Source: Desulfovibrio sp. UBA2564 (lineage in GTDB: Bacteria > Desulfobacterota > Desulfovibrionia > Desulfovibrionales > Desulfovibrionaceae). From it: a stretch of 42,134 bases of DNA. The DNA lies in assembly GCA_002340305.1 (NCBI GenBank), contig DDLU01000055.1, positions 1 through 42,134 of the forward strand, in the 5' to 3' direction. The position numbers were made by a program, and so were the translations under genes. The notes below the pieces were generated by a model. The model searched no databases. It saw only the letters and a program-made list of their open reading frames with translations, and had not been told where the DNA came from. This document shows positions 23,077 to 31,781 of this stretch, in pieces (the stretch's first letter is position 1; every line of letters starts with the position of its first letter).

Positions 23077-23445
23077 TTAGTCTTTCATTACCCTGACTTC
23101 GGCAGCAAAAATTTCCAGATCATTAGGCTCACCTTCTTTATAATCATCAGGATAAAGAAGAGCGGACATAAAAAAAACACTGCCGATTTCCAAAGATTGG
23201 GATGCGGACAAAGAAAACCGTTCAATACGCTCGGCAACCTCAGCTTTAACAGATTTGGTCAAAGACTCTGCTTCTTTAGCCAGACCAGATAATTTCATTG
23301 CCTTACGGCGCATCAATTCACGATAAACATCGTCATCATTATCGCCATAAAGGGCTTTGCGGCCCAGTGCTTCAATCTCACGGACCTCTACCGCAACCTG
23401 ATCCAACAAATCCGCAAGGTATTTATATGTTGTGCCTGAACTCAT
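23077..23445 (-). CDS. Conserved-type hypothetical helical protein
   Basis: This 122-residue protein is not recognised. It is largely helical with many charged residues (YLADLLDQVAVEVREIEALG, EAESLTKSVKAEVAERIERF) and no membrane segment or cysteine. The middle DNDDDVYRELMRRKAMK is acidic then basic. GGAGG lies seven bases before the ATG at 23445. Base composition matches its neighbours. I treat it as a real cytosolic gene of unknown function. Confidence 0.6.
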   Translation of the reverse strand: MSSGTTYKYLADLLDQVAVEVREIEALGRKALYGDNDDDVYRELMRRKAMKLSGLAKEAESLTKSVKAEVAERIERFSLSASQSLEIGSVFFMSALLYPDDYKEGEPNDLEIFAAEVRVMKD

Positions 23446-23536
23446 TCATCCTCCATGTTCGGGTTTTTGCAAGGATATTATGATTCGTAAAAAACAAAAG
23501 CAAGAGAAGATGAAAATTCTATAAGAGCAACCAAAG

Positions 23537-23740
23537 CTATAACGAGCCGCACATCTGGCGATAATTGCCGCACTCAATCTTATTCATAAATGGGCAGGAA
23601 CTTTTCATGAACCATTTTTTGCGCGGGCACCAGTAACGGTCCTTAAACGGCTCGTTGCAACCGTCAGAAGTCAGCCTCTTTCTGCGCTGGTTGCCGATCA
23701 CAATAAATTTTCCTTCAGTCCTTACTTCGATGAGTGCCAT
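23537..23740 (-). CDS. Small cysteine-rich protein of unknown function
   Basis: This 67-residue protein has five cysteines at the C-terminal half (GCNEPF, YWCPRKK, SSCPFMN, IECGNY, QMCGSL) and a basic middle. The spacing could bind zinc or an iron-sulfur cluster, but it does not match a named motif. GGAGG lies seven bases before the ATG at 23740. The Arg/Lys and aromatic content suggests binding to nucleic acid or to a larger partner. No operon partner is visible. Confidence 0.6.
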   Translation of the reverse strand: MALIEVRTEGKFIVIGNQRRKRLTSDGCNEPFKDRYWCPRKKWFMKSSCPFMNKIECGNYRQMCGSL

Positions 23741-23979
23741 AAAAAACCTCCGCCTGCTTACATCAGCTCTAACTGATTCCTCCTTTAGGGGGTTGCCTGA
23801 TTTACAATCTTCTACAACTGAAATATATTATGCACCTAATATGCCACAGTTAGCAGATGGGGAATTCTTTCTCTTTACATCCTTAGGAAATGTCCATAAC
23901 AGATAACGTTTGTGTTTATCACCACAATGAGTAAATCCGGCAGCGCCAAAAGGGTGACAGCCGTTTCAAGGAGCATGCT

Positions 23980-24597
23980 TTGCCAATACTTTCAGCCAGT
24001 ACAGGAATCACCAGATACAGGATTCTGGAAGACATCAGCGATGAACTGATCAGGGAAATACCGGAAAGATTAGCTAAATTCGCGTTCATGGACATTGACC
24101 ACACCGCTGAAGAACGTTCCTTCGGCTGGGTGAACATGGACGATATGCTTGATGATAAATGGGCAGTATCGCCGCCGGAGAAAGCCCAATATTTCACCTT
24201 TGCCCTGCGCCTCGACACCCGGAGAATTCAGCCCGCAGTACTGAAAAAACACTTTCAGATCGCGCTGAACCACGAACTGGCAGAAGCAAAAAAAGAGGGA
24301 AAAAATTTCATCTCCCGCGACCGTAAAAGGGAAATCAAGGAACAAGTTACCCTCAAGCTGCGTGCACGCTCCCTGCCCATTCCGGCAGTTTTCGATGTTG
24401 TCTGGAACGTACCGGAAAACAGACTCTACCTTGCTGCAACCAACACCAAGGTTATGGACCTGTTTACCGATCATTTTTCCGATACTTTCGAACTGACCCT
24501 TGAACCGCTGACCCCCTTCTTTCTGGCCATGGAAATGCTTGGCGAAGAGGCTGTACAGAAACTCGAATCCCTCGACCCGACCTACTTTGTAGGCTAA
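23980..24597 (+). CDS. RdgC-like recombination-associated protein (short form)
   Basis: This 205-residue protein resembles RdgC, a ring-forming DNA-binding protein that limits RecA action. The region FQIALNHELAEAKKEGKNF to RDRKREIKEQVTLKLRAR and the following VVWNVPENRLYLAATNTKVM correspond to the RdgC C-terminal half. It is about 100 residues shorter than E. coli RdgC (303). The start is TTG at 23980 with AAGGAG six bases upstream; an ATG closer by is out of frame. It is followed by an unknown gene 33 bases away and an SGNH hydrolase gene, all on the same strand. The RdgC assignment is by pattern only. Confidence 0.65.
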   Translation: MPILSASTGITRYRILEDISDELIREIPERLAKFAFMDIDHTAEERSFGWVNMDDMLDDKWAVSPPEKAQYFTFALRLDTRRIQPAVLKKHFQIALNHELAEAKKEGKNFISRDRKREIKEQVTLKLRARSLPIPAVFDVVWNVPENRLYLAATNTKVMDLFTDHFSDTFELTLEPLTPFFLAMEMLGEEAVQKLESLDPTYFVG

Positions 24598-24630
24598 CGG
24601 GATTAAGACCTCATTCAAAGGAGCATGAAT

Positions 24631-25167
24631 ATGGATCTCATGATGCTTGCCGAAAGGGAAAACACTCTTCTGGGGCAGGATTTTCTGACCTGGCTCTGGT
24701 ATAAAAGCGAAATCCGTGACGGTATGTTTGAACTGGAAAACGGCGAACGCTTCATGCTCTACATGGAGCAGCGCATGTCCGTTCAGGGCGGAGACGGTGA
24801 AAACGTTGACACCGCAACAGTTAACTCTGCCAGCGGTGATATGACCGAAGTTCTCTACGGCCTGCGTACCGGTAAGAAAGTAACCCGCTGCCAGCTGAAG
24901 ATGGAAATTGACGAGAACCTCTGGCAGGTTCAGGTCAAAGCCGAAGACTTCACCCTGAGCGGTCTTAAGACCCCTAAAGTGGATATGAAAGACGAGGAAG
25001 GCGATGACCCGGATGCAAAGTTTCTGGAAAAAATCTACCTGATCGAAAAATGCATCGCCCTCTTTGACTGCGTTTTCAAGGAATTCATCACCACCCGCAT
25101 CTCCACCGCACTGTGGAAGGAAGAAGTGGCAAAATTCCAGAGCTGGCTGCGCGAGGGAGAAAAATAG
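24631..25167 (+). CDS. Protein of unknown function in the RdgC-like operon
   Basis: This 178-residue protein is not recognised. It has GQDFLTWLWYKSEIRDGMFE near the N-terminus, resembling a repeated pattern in small nucleic-acid-associated proteins, an acidic stretch around residue 125 (MKDEEGDDPDAKF) and a helical C-terminus. No cysteine-rich motif or membrane segment is seen. I chose the second ATG (24631) because AAAGGAG sits seven bases before it; the first ATG is too close to that site. It lies between RdgC-like and SGNH genes, so it probably shares their transcript. It may be a partner of the RdgC-like protein, which is inference. Confidence 0.7.
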   Translation: MDLMMLAERENTLLGQDFLTWLWYKSEIRDGMFELENGERFMLYMEQRMSVQGGDGENVDTATVNSASGDMTEVLYGLRTGKKVTRCQLKMEIDENLWQVQVKAEDFTLSGLKTPKVDMKDEEGDDPDAKFLEKIYLIEKCIALFDCVFKEFITTRISTALWKEEVAKFQSWLREGEK

Positions 25168-25168
25168 C

Positions 25169-25732
25169 ATGGCAAAAATCACATTGGCAGCATTTGGAGA
25201 CAGTCTTACCGAAGGTTACGGCCTTCCGGCATACAGCTCCCTTCCGGCTCAGCTTGAACGTAAGCTGCTTGAGGAAGGCTTCCATGTGGAGGTTAATAAT
25301 TTCGGCCTGTCCGGGGACACTTCCGCGGACGGGCTCTTTCGCCTTGCCAATGTACTTGAAAGCGATCCGGACGCGGTTTACATTGAATTCGGTGCCAACG
25401 ACTGCTTCCAGCTCATGGACCCTGAACAGACCAGAGTAAACCTTGCCCGCATGGTTGAAGCTTTTCAGGAAGCGTCCATCCCGGTTCTGCTGCTTGGTTT
25501 CAAACCGATGAATTTCACTCCCCAATCCTACGCCTCTGAGTTCAACAACATCTTCACCCAAGTTGCAGAAGAATTCAGCGTCCCTCTCTACCCGAACCTC
25601 ACTGAAGGAATCGGGGAAGCACCGGAATACTACCAGCCGGACGGAGTCCACCCCAACACCGAGGGAGTGGAAGTCATGGTCAAAAACATGTTCCCGGCTT
25701 TCAAGTCCTTTCTGGAGTCCATCTCCGGGTAA
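25169..25732 (+). CDS. SGNH/GDSL-family esterase (TesA-like)
   Basis: This 187-residue hydrolase carries the SGNH blocks: FGDSLTEGYG with the nucleophile Ser (block I), GLSGDTSADG with Gly (II), EFGANDCF with Asn (III) and DGVHPN with catalytic Asp/His (V). It resembles arylesterase/thioesterase I of the TesA group. Unlike E. coli TesA it lacks a signal peptide, so it acts in the cytoplasm as far as the sequence shows. Its ATG is one base after the stop of the upstream gene, indicating coupling. The substrate is unknown; short acyl esters or acyl-CoA are typical. Confidence 0.9.
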   Translation: MAKITLAAFGDSLTEGYGLPAYSSLPAQLERKLLEEGFHVEVNNFGLSGDTSADGLFRLANVLESDPDAVYIEFGANDCFQLMDPEQTRVNLARMVEAFQEASIPVLLLGFKPMNFTPQSYASEFNNIFTQVAEEFSVPLYPNLTEGIGEAPEYYQPDGVHPNTEGVEVMVKNMFPAFKSFLESISG

Positions 25733-25791
25733 TTAATATTGTTTTTTCCTCTCTGCCCATGTATCTTTGATGCTAAATCATGGGAGAGAAG

Positions 25792-26907
25792 ATGGAAAAG
25801 AACAATAAACCTGAGTCCCCGGAAGCACAGCCGGGAAACACTGAACGGGAGAAAGTACAAAAGTCTCCGCACCGCCCTTCTGTGGCTTTGATTATAGGCT
25901 CGGAAGGAATCAAATCCTTTTGCGCCCTGCCGTTTATTGAATTTCTGAAAGAAGAAAAGGTTAATCTGGACCTTGTTATCGGTGTCAGCGGAGGTGCTCT
26001 GCTGGCAGGCTTCATGGGTGCCGGTTACGATCTCAAACAGATTCAGGAAGTCTTTTCCAAAACCGTGGACCCGCGCTTTTATACTGACGTAGACTACAAC
26101 TCGGTGCTGGAAATCGCCAGTAACGGCATGGGAAGATTCACAGCAGAATCAGGCATCCTTAAAACCCACTGCCTGCGTCGGACTTACGAAACACTTTTTA
26201 AAAAGACCGATATTTCAGACCTTTCTCCCAAGACTCTCATTGGCACCACTGATCTGGAAACAGGCAAGCCTGTTATCCTTGAAGAAGGCAACCTCGCGCA
26301 GGCTATCTATGCCAGCAGTGCTATCTATCCGCTCATGCCACCGGGCTGTGTTGATGGCAAAAGGCTTATCGACGGAGCCTTTTCCTCCCCGGTACCGATC
26401 ATGGAGTGCGTTAAGCGCCAGATAGACATCATCATTGCCATCTACTTTGATGATGCCTGCAACCCGGAACCGGACAGCTTTGTGTCCAGCTATTTCAACA
26501 CCTCACGTATATTCAAACGTTCCATTTTGACCAGTCAGCTTCCGCTTTCCATCGATATGCACCACCATGAGATTATCCCGGTCTACATCAAACACCCCCG
26601 GCCCATTGAGCTATGGGAAGTAAACAAACTTACTGAAATCGTGCATGCCGGGAAGGTGGCCTTCACCAATAAGAAGACAGATTTTAAAGAAGCGGTTTCA
26701 GAATTTAAAGCAAAAGCAAAATTGCGTGAAGCTGAACAGCAAAAAAGAAAAGCCGAGAAGAAACTTGCTCGAGCAGAAGCTGCGGCAGGAGAAAAGAAGG
26801 CCGGAGAAGCAGTTAAAAAAATGAAAGAATCGGCAACAGAAAAGCTAAATCCCGAAAAAAAGCGGACCTTTAAAATTATCAAATCCCGCAAAGGAAGCGG
26901 CAGATGA
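25792..26907 (+). CDS. Patatin-like phospholipase with basic C-terminal tail
   Basis: This 371-residue protein has a patatin fold. The nucleophile elbow is GVSGG (Ser at about residue 67 of the longer frame) and the catalytic Asp lies in DGAF. The usual G-G-G-x-K-G oxyanion motif is changed to GSEGIKS. Patatins hydrolyse acyl chains from membrane lipids. The last 70 residues are a charged Lys/Ala/Glu helix ending in KSRKGSGR, perhaps for membrane or nucleic-acid contact. I chose the second ATG (25792), since GGGAGA is just before it. It follows the SGNH gene on the same strand with a 59-base gap. The cytoplasmic location is inferred from the lack of a signal. Confidence 0.85.
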   Translation: MEKNNKPESPEAQPGNTEREKVQKSPHRPSVALIIGSEGIKSFCALPFIEFLKEEKVNLDLVIGVSGGALLAGFMGAGYDLKQIQEVFSKTVDPRFYTDVDYNSVLEIASNGMGRFTAESGILKTHCLRRTYETLFKKTDISDLSPKTLIGTTDLETGKPVILEEGNLAQAIYASSAIYPLMPPGCVDGKRLIDGAFSSPVPIMECVKRQIDIIIAIYFDDACNPEPDSFVSSYFNTSRIFKRSILTSQLPLSIDMHHHEIIPVYIKHPRPIELWEVNKLTEIVHAGKVAFTNKKTDFKEAVSEFKAKAKLREAEQQKRKAEKKLARAEAAAGEKKAGEAVKKMKESATEKLNPEKKRTFKIIKSRKGSGR

Positions 26908-26969
26908 GAATATTATCCGCTATATTAATGGGCTTTTGTCTTATGATTTCCCCATTGCATGCCGGATAA
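26904..26969 (+). pseudogene. 21-residue signal-peptide-only frame, probable truncated gene remnant
   Basis: The ATG overlaps the patatin stop (ATGA), with AAAGGAAG upstream. The product begins MRILSAILMGFC and ends in PLHAG, a textbook secretion signal with cleavage site, but a TAA stop follows at once. The convergent kinase gene ends 20 bases later. I read it as the leader of a lost exported protein rather than a working gene; a functional short peptide cannot be excluded. Confidence 0.45.
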
Positions 26970-26989
26970 TTTGTGCTGGAATGGAAGAC

Positions 26990-29092
26990 TCAGTCTTCCG
27001 AGAAAACAGCGGTAATTGTTGTACCGCTCTCTTCCGAAGTGGTCATGTAGACTGATCCCAACTGGGCTTCCATCAACATTCGAACGCTATAAGTACCGAG
27101 ACCAAAGCCGCCATCCTTGCCCGAAGTCGAATACTTGACAAAGAAATCATCACGAATTTCGGCCGGAACAGCACCCATATTATGTACCACCACCCGTGGG
27201 GGCGAATCGTTATGAATCGAGATTGTTACAGTCTCACCCTTAGGCGTAGCCTCCAGCGCATTCTTAATAATATTTGAAAAGATGATGTGGCAAAAATCCA
27301 TTCTCCCGTTAACAGCCAAGGAATCCCCTTTACTTACTTCCCTTCCGTTGAAAAGCAAAATGAGATCACGTTTATAGATCAGTCCGGAACGCTTAAAATA
27401 ACGGGATTGCTTCCGTAGGACTTCCACAATATCAGCCTTTTCAGGCTCATACTCATATGTTCCGGCCTCAATCTTATACATATGCAGGGACAAATTCACC
27501 TGTGAAAGCATCCGCATACCGCTCTCTTCAATCAGGTCCAAATGCTCAAGCTGTTCAGGATTCAAATTACCTTCCGCTGCAATGATCGCAGGGAAATTGA
27601 TAATCCCGGTCAAGGGTGCCTTCAGATCATGACGCATTATCCGGTCTACATCGGAGCGTAACCTTTCAAGCTCCTTGCGTTCGGAGATATCCTTTAAAAA
27701 CCAGATCACACCGGACTCAACCTCGGACGGAGCGACAATATTTCCGGTAATATTGCACCAGATCAGATGGCCGTCCTTATGGCGGCATTGAATTTCACGC
27801 TGCACAATTCTGCCACTTTTAATCTGATCTTCAATGGCTTCCCAAATATCAACAAACATCTCTGGAGAATCATACAAAAATTTGGTGGTTCTTCCGATCA
27901 ATTCATCACGACTATAACCTAATATTTCACAAAGCCTCGGATTAACGCGATTAAAAACCCTGTCATTTTTCAGATAGGCAATTCCAATGGAGCTATTCTC
28001 AAAAAGAGCCTCAAGCTCAGACAGGGCGACTTTCAACTCTTTATCCTTACGCCGCTTTGCCTCTGTAATCAGCCCCAGCACAATCAATAAAAGTACATAG
28101 ATAGCAAAAAAAACTGCATAAGGACGATTGCTGATCATCTGGAGATCGTATGCAGAAACCATAGAAACTAACTTCCATGATCTTCCCGAAATATTCTCTG
28201 CCTGACTCCCTTCTTCTGCTACCAAAACTTCTTTTGCGGTTAATGCGATTGTTCTAAAAGTGTATAGTCCTTTTTCACCCTTGAATTGACCGGATTCATT
28301 TTCAGAAATATGTTTCCATGCCCTTGGATACTTATCCTGAAATATGGTTTGTTCCCTGTCTGGGAACATAAAAGCCCAGTCTGCTCCGCGAGGTCCACCG
28401 AAAAGCCACTGGCCTTGGGAATTCAGAAACATCAAGGACCCGGTTGCCCCCGAGGAGACAATAGCCAGATTTTCAATAGCATGCCGACCAAGAAAATTAA
28501 CTACCAGTAATCCCTGAATATCACCATTAACATCAGCAACCGGACTGGCTGCCCGCAGCATTGGTTTAAAGGGTATTTCAAGTTTTCCACGCTCGATGTT
28601 CAAATCAAAGGGCGAAATATAAATCTGACCCCGTTTAAGGCCAAGAGATTCTCTAACGTAATACCTATCACTTTTATCTTGTAGCATCACTTCGGGAACA
28701 ACTTGCGCTCCCCGGTCACCGTAATTAACCCGTAGAATCTCCACCCCGGATTTATCCATAACCCTGATCTGGTCAAATCGTTTTGAAATATTAGCGAAAT
28801 GAGAAAGTTCCTGCTTCAATACTGCAAGGGAATGTGGTCTCGCGTCGCCCCAGAGAGACTGAAGGCTGGAATGTCCTCCCAAAAATTGCAGCCCTGAAAC
28901 GATCTTATCCATCTCCAATTCAACACTGATTGCAGCGGAACCTACGATAGAACGCTCATTACTCAACAACTGTTCCATGTCTGCATTGGAGTCACGCCGG
29001 GCAAAGCTGAACATAATTATCCCCAGCATCACTGCAACAAGAAAATATACATTCTGCATCCACTCCGGACTGAACATTTTTTTTGCAAACAT
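26990..29092 (-). CDS. Membrane PAS sensor histidine kinase with periplasmic Cache-like domain
   Basis: This 700-residue kinase has a first membrane helix at about residues 14-31, a large periplasmic region (32-322) with features of a double Cache ligand-binding domain (RYYVRESLGLKRGQIYISPF), a second helix (325-343), a PAS domain (355-470) and a kinase core. The phospho-acceptor is H488 in RIMRHDLKAPLTG. The N box is NIIKNALEATPKG (607-619), and the glycine box is KDGGFGLG (659-666). No receiver domain is fused and no response regulator is next to it, so its partner is elsewhere. GAGGGG lies nine bases before the ATG. The ligand is unknown. Confidence 0.92.
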   Translation of the reverse strand: MFAKKMFSPEWMQNVYFLVAVMLGIIMFSFARRDSNADMEQLLSNERSIVGSAAISVELEMDKIVSGLQFLGGHSSLQSLWGDARPHSLAVLKQELSHFANISKRFDQIRVMDKSGVEILRVNYGDRGAQVVPEVMLQDKSDRYYVRESLGLKRGQIYISPFDLNIERGKLEIPFKPMLRAASPVADVNGDIQGLLVVNFLGRHAIENLAIVSSGATGSLMFLNSQGQWLFGGPRGADWAFMFPDREQTIFQDKYPRAWKHISENESGQFKGEKGLYTFRTIALTAKEVLVAEEGSQAENISGRSWKLVSMVSAYDLQMISNRPYAVFFAIYVLLLIVLGLITEAKRRKDKELKVALSELEALFENSSIGIAYLKNDRVFNRVNPRLCEILGYSRDELIGRTTKFLYDSPEMFVDIWEAIEDQIKSGRIVQREIQCRHKDGHLIWCNITGNIVAPSEVESGVIWFLKDISERKELERLRSDVDRIMRHDLKAPLTGIINFPAIIAAEGNLNPEQLEHLDLIEESGMRMLSQVNLSLHMYKIEAGTYEYEPEKADIVEVLRKQSRYFKRSGLIYKRDLILLFNGREVSKGDSLAVNGRMDFCHIIFSNIIKNALEATPKGETVTISIHNDSPPRVVVHNMGAVPAEIRDDFFVKYSTSGKDGGFGLGTYSVRMLMEAQLGSVYMTTSEESGTTITAVFSED

Positions 29093-29190
29093 CTAACAAA
29101 TCCCCTCAGGCAGCACTCAAAAACACAATATCTCGTATAGCCTGATAGTCATCACATAAACGCAATTTTATATCAACATTTGTTGTCACT

Positions 29191-29874
29191 TTATGAAGCA
29201 TCTTTTCCCAGGCTGCCCCGAACTGCACGCACAAGAAAGTATATAACAAGGGCTGCAATTGCTAAAACAACGAGCGTTCCCCAATTAACAGTACCCATAC
29301 GTATACCGGAAGAAAGCAAATGGCCTCCTGCTGTCAAAAAGACTGTTTCAGGAACCAAACAAAGTACACTCATAAGCAAAAAAGGTAAGAACCGCACCCC
29401 GGTAGCCGCCCATAGATAGTTGGCAATAGCATACGGCACCACGGGCACAATCCTGCTTAACGCCAAGACTTTCAGCGGATGCCTGCGGCTGAGCATATCC
29501 ATCTTCTTAAAACTTGCTTGCCTACGAAATTTCTTTAAAACCCATCCCCGCAGCACAAATCGTCCCAGAAAAAAAGACAGGGATGACCCAACAGCCATGC
29601 TAAGCAAACACATGGCAGTCCCCTTAACTGCACCGAAAAGCACCCCGGCGCCCAAAGTGAAAAAAGTTTGCGGAATCACCAGAACCATTCCGACAACATT
29701 TAATGTCATGAACAGAAACGGCGCAAAATTACCTTTACCCTCAATCCAGTCTGCCAGTGCGGAAAGATGCCCTTCCCCGTAATGTTCCGCTGCAAATGAC
29801 AAGCCGCCCACCAGCAACATGAGCAACGCGCCGTGCAGGATTAATTTTCTGGAATCCGATTTTTCTGAATGCAT
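29191..29874 (-). CDS. TVP38/TMEM64 (DedA-related) membrane protein
   Basis: This 227-residue protein has the VTT domain of the TVP38/TMEM64/DedA superfamily. The signature GAGVLFGAVKGTAMCLLSMAVGS and the later ALSRIVPVVPYAIANYLWAATGV are typical. Five or six hydrophobic stretches are visible. Members are proposed to move or scramble phospholipids or undecaprenyl phosphate across membranes. I chose ATG 29874 (GAGGG five bases upstream) over an ATG 21 codons earlier. It is expressed from the minus strand, upstream of the kinase gene in transcription order, but separated by about 100 bases. Confidence 0.88.
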   Translation of the reverse strand: MHSEKSDSRKLILHGALLMLLVGGLSFAAEHYGEGHLSALADWIEGKGNFAPFLFMTLNVVGMVLVIPQTFFTLGAGVLFGAVKGTAMCLLSMAVGSSLSFFLGRFVLRGWVLKKFRRQASFKKMDMLSRRHPLKVLALSRIVPVVPYAIANYLWAATGVRFLPFLLMSVLCLVPETVFLTAGGHLLSSGIRMGTVNWGTLVVLAIAALVIYFLVRAVRGSLGKDAS

Positions 29875-30026
29875 ATTTTCCCTCTTCACTTGGAGCATCA
29901 GATAACATACCTTTTCAGTCGGAAGTTGACGTGACATCCGTTTAAGATAAGGATATCACTCGCTGACCAACGCAATGTTTAATTACTGAAAAAATTCATT
30001 TCAGAAAACAATAATCAGGGGAAAAT

Positions 30027-31724
30027 ATGCGCTACGAACTCAAACTCATGGACACCCTTTCCGGAACCGGATGCTTTGCCGCGTTCCCCGGTCCTAACCT
30101 GAGCTTCTCTGAAGTACTGGCCCATCTAGAAGCACACCCTTACGATGAATTCATGCATCGCCACATGCTGGAAATGCTGGGCAAACACCGCACCCGTAAA
30201 ATCCAGAAAATTATCAAAGAGATCAAAGGCGATCCAAAAAAGAAAGTGCTTGCCGCCCTTATTTATGAAGCCGCCATTACCCATCCCCGCCTTGCTTCCC
30301 TGCGAGCAGAAGTAGAAAAAACCTTTGATGCTGAAGTGCTGAAAGAGTTCAGCCCCACCCTGCACCTGCGTTCCCATCTGCTGGAAGATCAGCCACTGCA
30401 CAATAAATGGACCGGGATTTTTGCCGATAATATGGAAATGCATACAGACCTGCCCACTCTTAAAGAAGCTGGAATTGATGCACTCTATAAGGCAGAAGAC
30501 CTGCCGTCCAAAGATTTCACCACCGCTTCCGAAGTCCGTGCGAAGCTTGAAAGCGAATCCAGGCTTCCCCCGGCAAAAGAACGTGCGCCGATCAAGGAAG
30601 TTTCCGCAAACGCCAACAGGAAACTCGAGGCTGCCGGTGTCTTCATGGGTCCCCAGATGCGCCAGAAAGGTTGCCTCAGCCCCTTTGCAGTGCTTCATCA
30701 CTGGATGGTTGAGAACCGTACCGACAATGGTAGTTTAGGCAACTCCCTGCGAGCTATCCAGACTAGTTACGGACGCGGATTCACCTATGAACAGGCCTGC
30801 GTATCCTGCGCCATGGAAGTAGCTGAACGCGTCAGTTCTTATGCCGGCATCGGCAAATCCGGTGTCGCCAACCGCACCACCTCACTGCCACTCAGCAAAG
30901 GTACTTACGGAGAAATTTCCCAGGACTGTGCAGCCATTAACCCGGAAAAACTGAGTCTTGAAGCACCTTATGAAGGGCAGGAACTGTGGTGGATGCCTGC
31001 GGAAAAATTTGATGGCGAAAAACATGTGGAAGCAAAAGTTCCAGTGCAGCACGTCTTTCTATTCTGCAACCTTGATGAACAAAACTTGTTCAGCGGCCTG
31101 AGTTCTACCGGTCTGGCTTCCGGTAATACCATGGCTGAAGCACGCCTTAGCGGTCTGCTTGAGGTTCTTGAGCGTGACAGCGATTCCACCATTCCTTTTA
31201 ATAAGGAAAAATGCTTCACTCTTGAAACAGACGATGAAGAGGTGCAGAAACACTTGAATGCTCTGGAACAAAGCGGCATCAAAGTCTGGTTTCAGGATAA
31301 GACTTCTGAACTTGGCGTACCCTGCTACACTGCCTTTGCAGTAGGCAAGCATGGCGACATCAATAAAGGTGGCGGTTGCTCCCTCACTGGAAAACGGGCA
31401 CTGCTCTCTGCTCTGACTGAGATTCCATATCCTTTCCCCGGACCTCCCAGTCAGGAAATTCCCGAAGGACTCCCGGTACGCAAACTTGAAGATCTGCCCG
31501 ATCTAACCACCGGAAGTGCTCAAGGTGATGTGATGGTCATTGAAGAGACTCTTGCTGCTAACGGCTTCGCCCCCTACTACGTGGACCTTACCCGTAAGGA
31601 TCTCGAAATCCCCGTAACACGGGCGATTATCCCCGGTCTGGAGATTGTTTCCGACCTTGATAAATTCTCGCGAATCAGCAAAAGGCTTTACAGAAACTAC
31701 CTCGACATAAAAAATCTTCTGTAA
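30027..31724 (+). CDS. YcaO-domain protein with a 200-residue N-terminal extension
   Basis: This second YcaO protein has 565 residues. The first 200 residues are a helical domain of no recognised family; the YcaO domain spans about 205-560. ATP/Mg-binding acidic patches read CAMEVAERV (E264, E267), LLEVLERDS (E379, E382) and SALTEIP (E about 465), the usual YcaO order. Unlike the YcaO at 2755-4482 it has no C-terminal TPR repeats, so the two are not recent duplicates. AGGGGA precedes the ATG. No substrate peptide or TfuA gene is adjacent; the next feature is tRNA-Leu. YcaO enzymes activate amide bonds with ATP to make azoline, amidine or thioamide. The target here is unknown. Confidence 0.88.
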   Translation: MRYELKLMDTLSGTGCFAAFPGPNLSFSEVLAHLEAHPYDEFMHRHMLEMLGKHRTRKIQKIIKEIKGDPKKKVLAALIYEAAITHPRLASLRAEVEKTFDAEVLKEFSPTLHLRSHLLEDQPLHNKWTGIFADNMEMHTDLPTLKEAGIDALYKAEDLPSKDFTTASEVRAKLESESRLPPAKERAPIKEVSANANRKLEAAGVFMGPQMRQKGCLSPFAVLHHWMVENRTDNGSLGNSLRAIQTSYGRGFTYEQACVSCAMEVAERVSSYAGIGKSGVANRTTSLPLSKGTYGEISQDCAAINPEKLSLEAPYEGQELWWMPAEKFDGEKHVEAKVPVQHVFLFCNLDEQNLFSGLSSTGLASGNTMAEARLSGLLEVLERDSDSTIPFNKEKCFTLETDDEEVQKHLNALEQSGIKVWFQDKTSELGVPCYTAFAVGKHGDINKGGGCSLTGKRALLSALTEIPYPFPGPPSQEIPEGLPVRKLEDLPDLTTGSAQGDVMVIEETLAANGFAPYYVDLTRKDLEIPVTRAIIPGLEIVSDLDKFSRISKRLYRNYLDIKNLL

Positions 31725-31740
31725 TATGCTATCTATAAGC

Positions 31741-31769
31741 TTGACTACGTAAAAGACTCAGTATATCAA
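31741..31769 (+). promoter_or_regulatory. Candidate tRNA-Leu promoter
   Basis: TTGACT (31741-31746) is followed by TATATC after 15 bases or TATCAA after 17 bases. The predicted start is just ahead of the tRNA 5' end at 31782. Confidence 0.5.
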
Positions 31770-31781
31770 GCATTACTTCGT

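Noticed and set aside
23928..23980. An ATG upstream of the RdgC-like gene with a short frame
   Set aside because: It is out of frame with the RdgC-like protein and stops quickly; the TTG at 23980 has the better Shine-Dalgarno.
24070..25182. 370-codon open frame on the minus strand
   Set aside because: It is antisense to the RdgC-like and following genes, which have good ribosome sites and family motifs. It has no recognisable domain.
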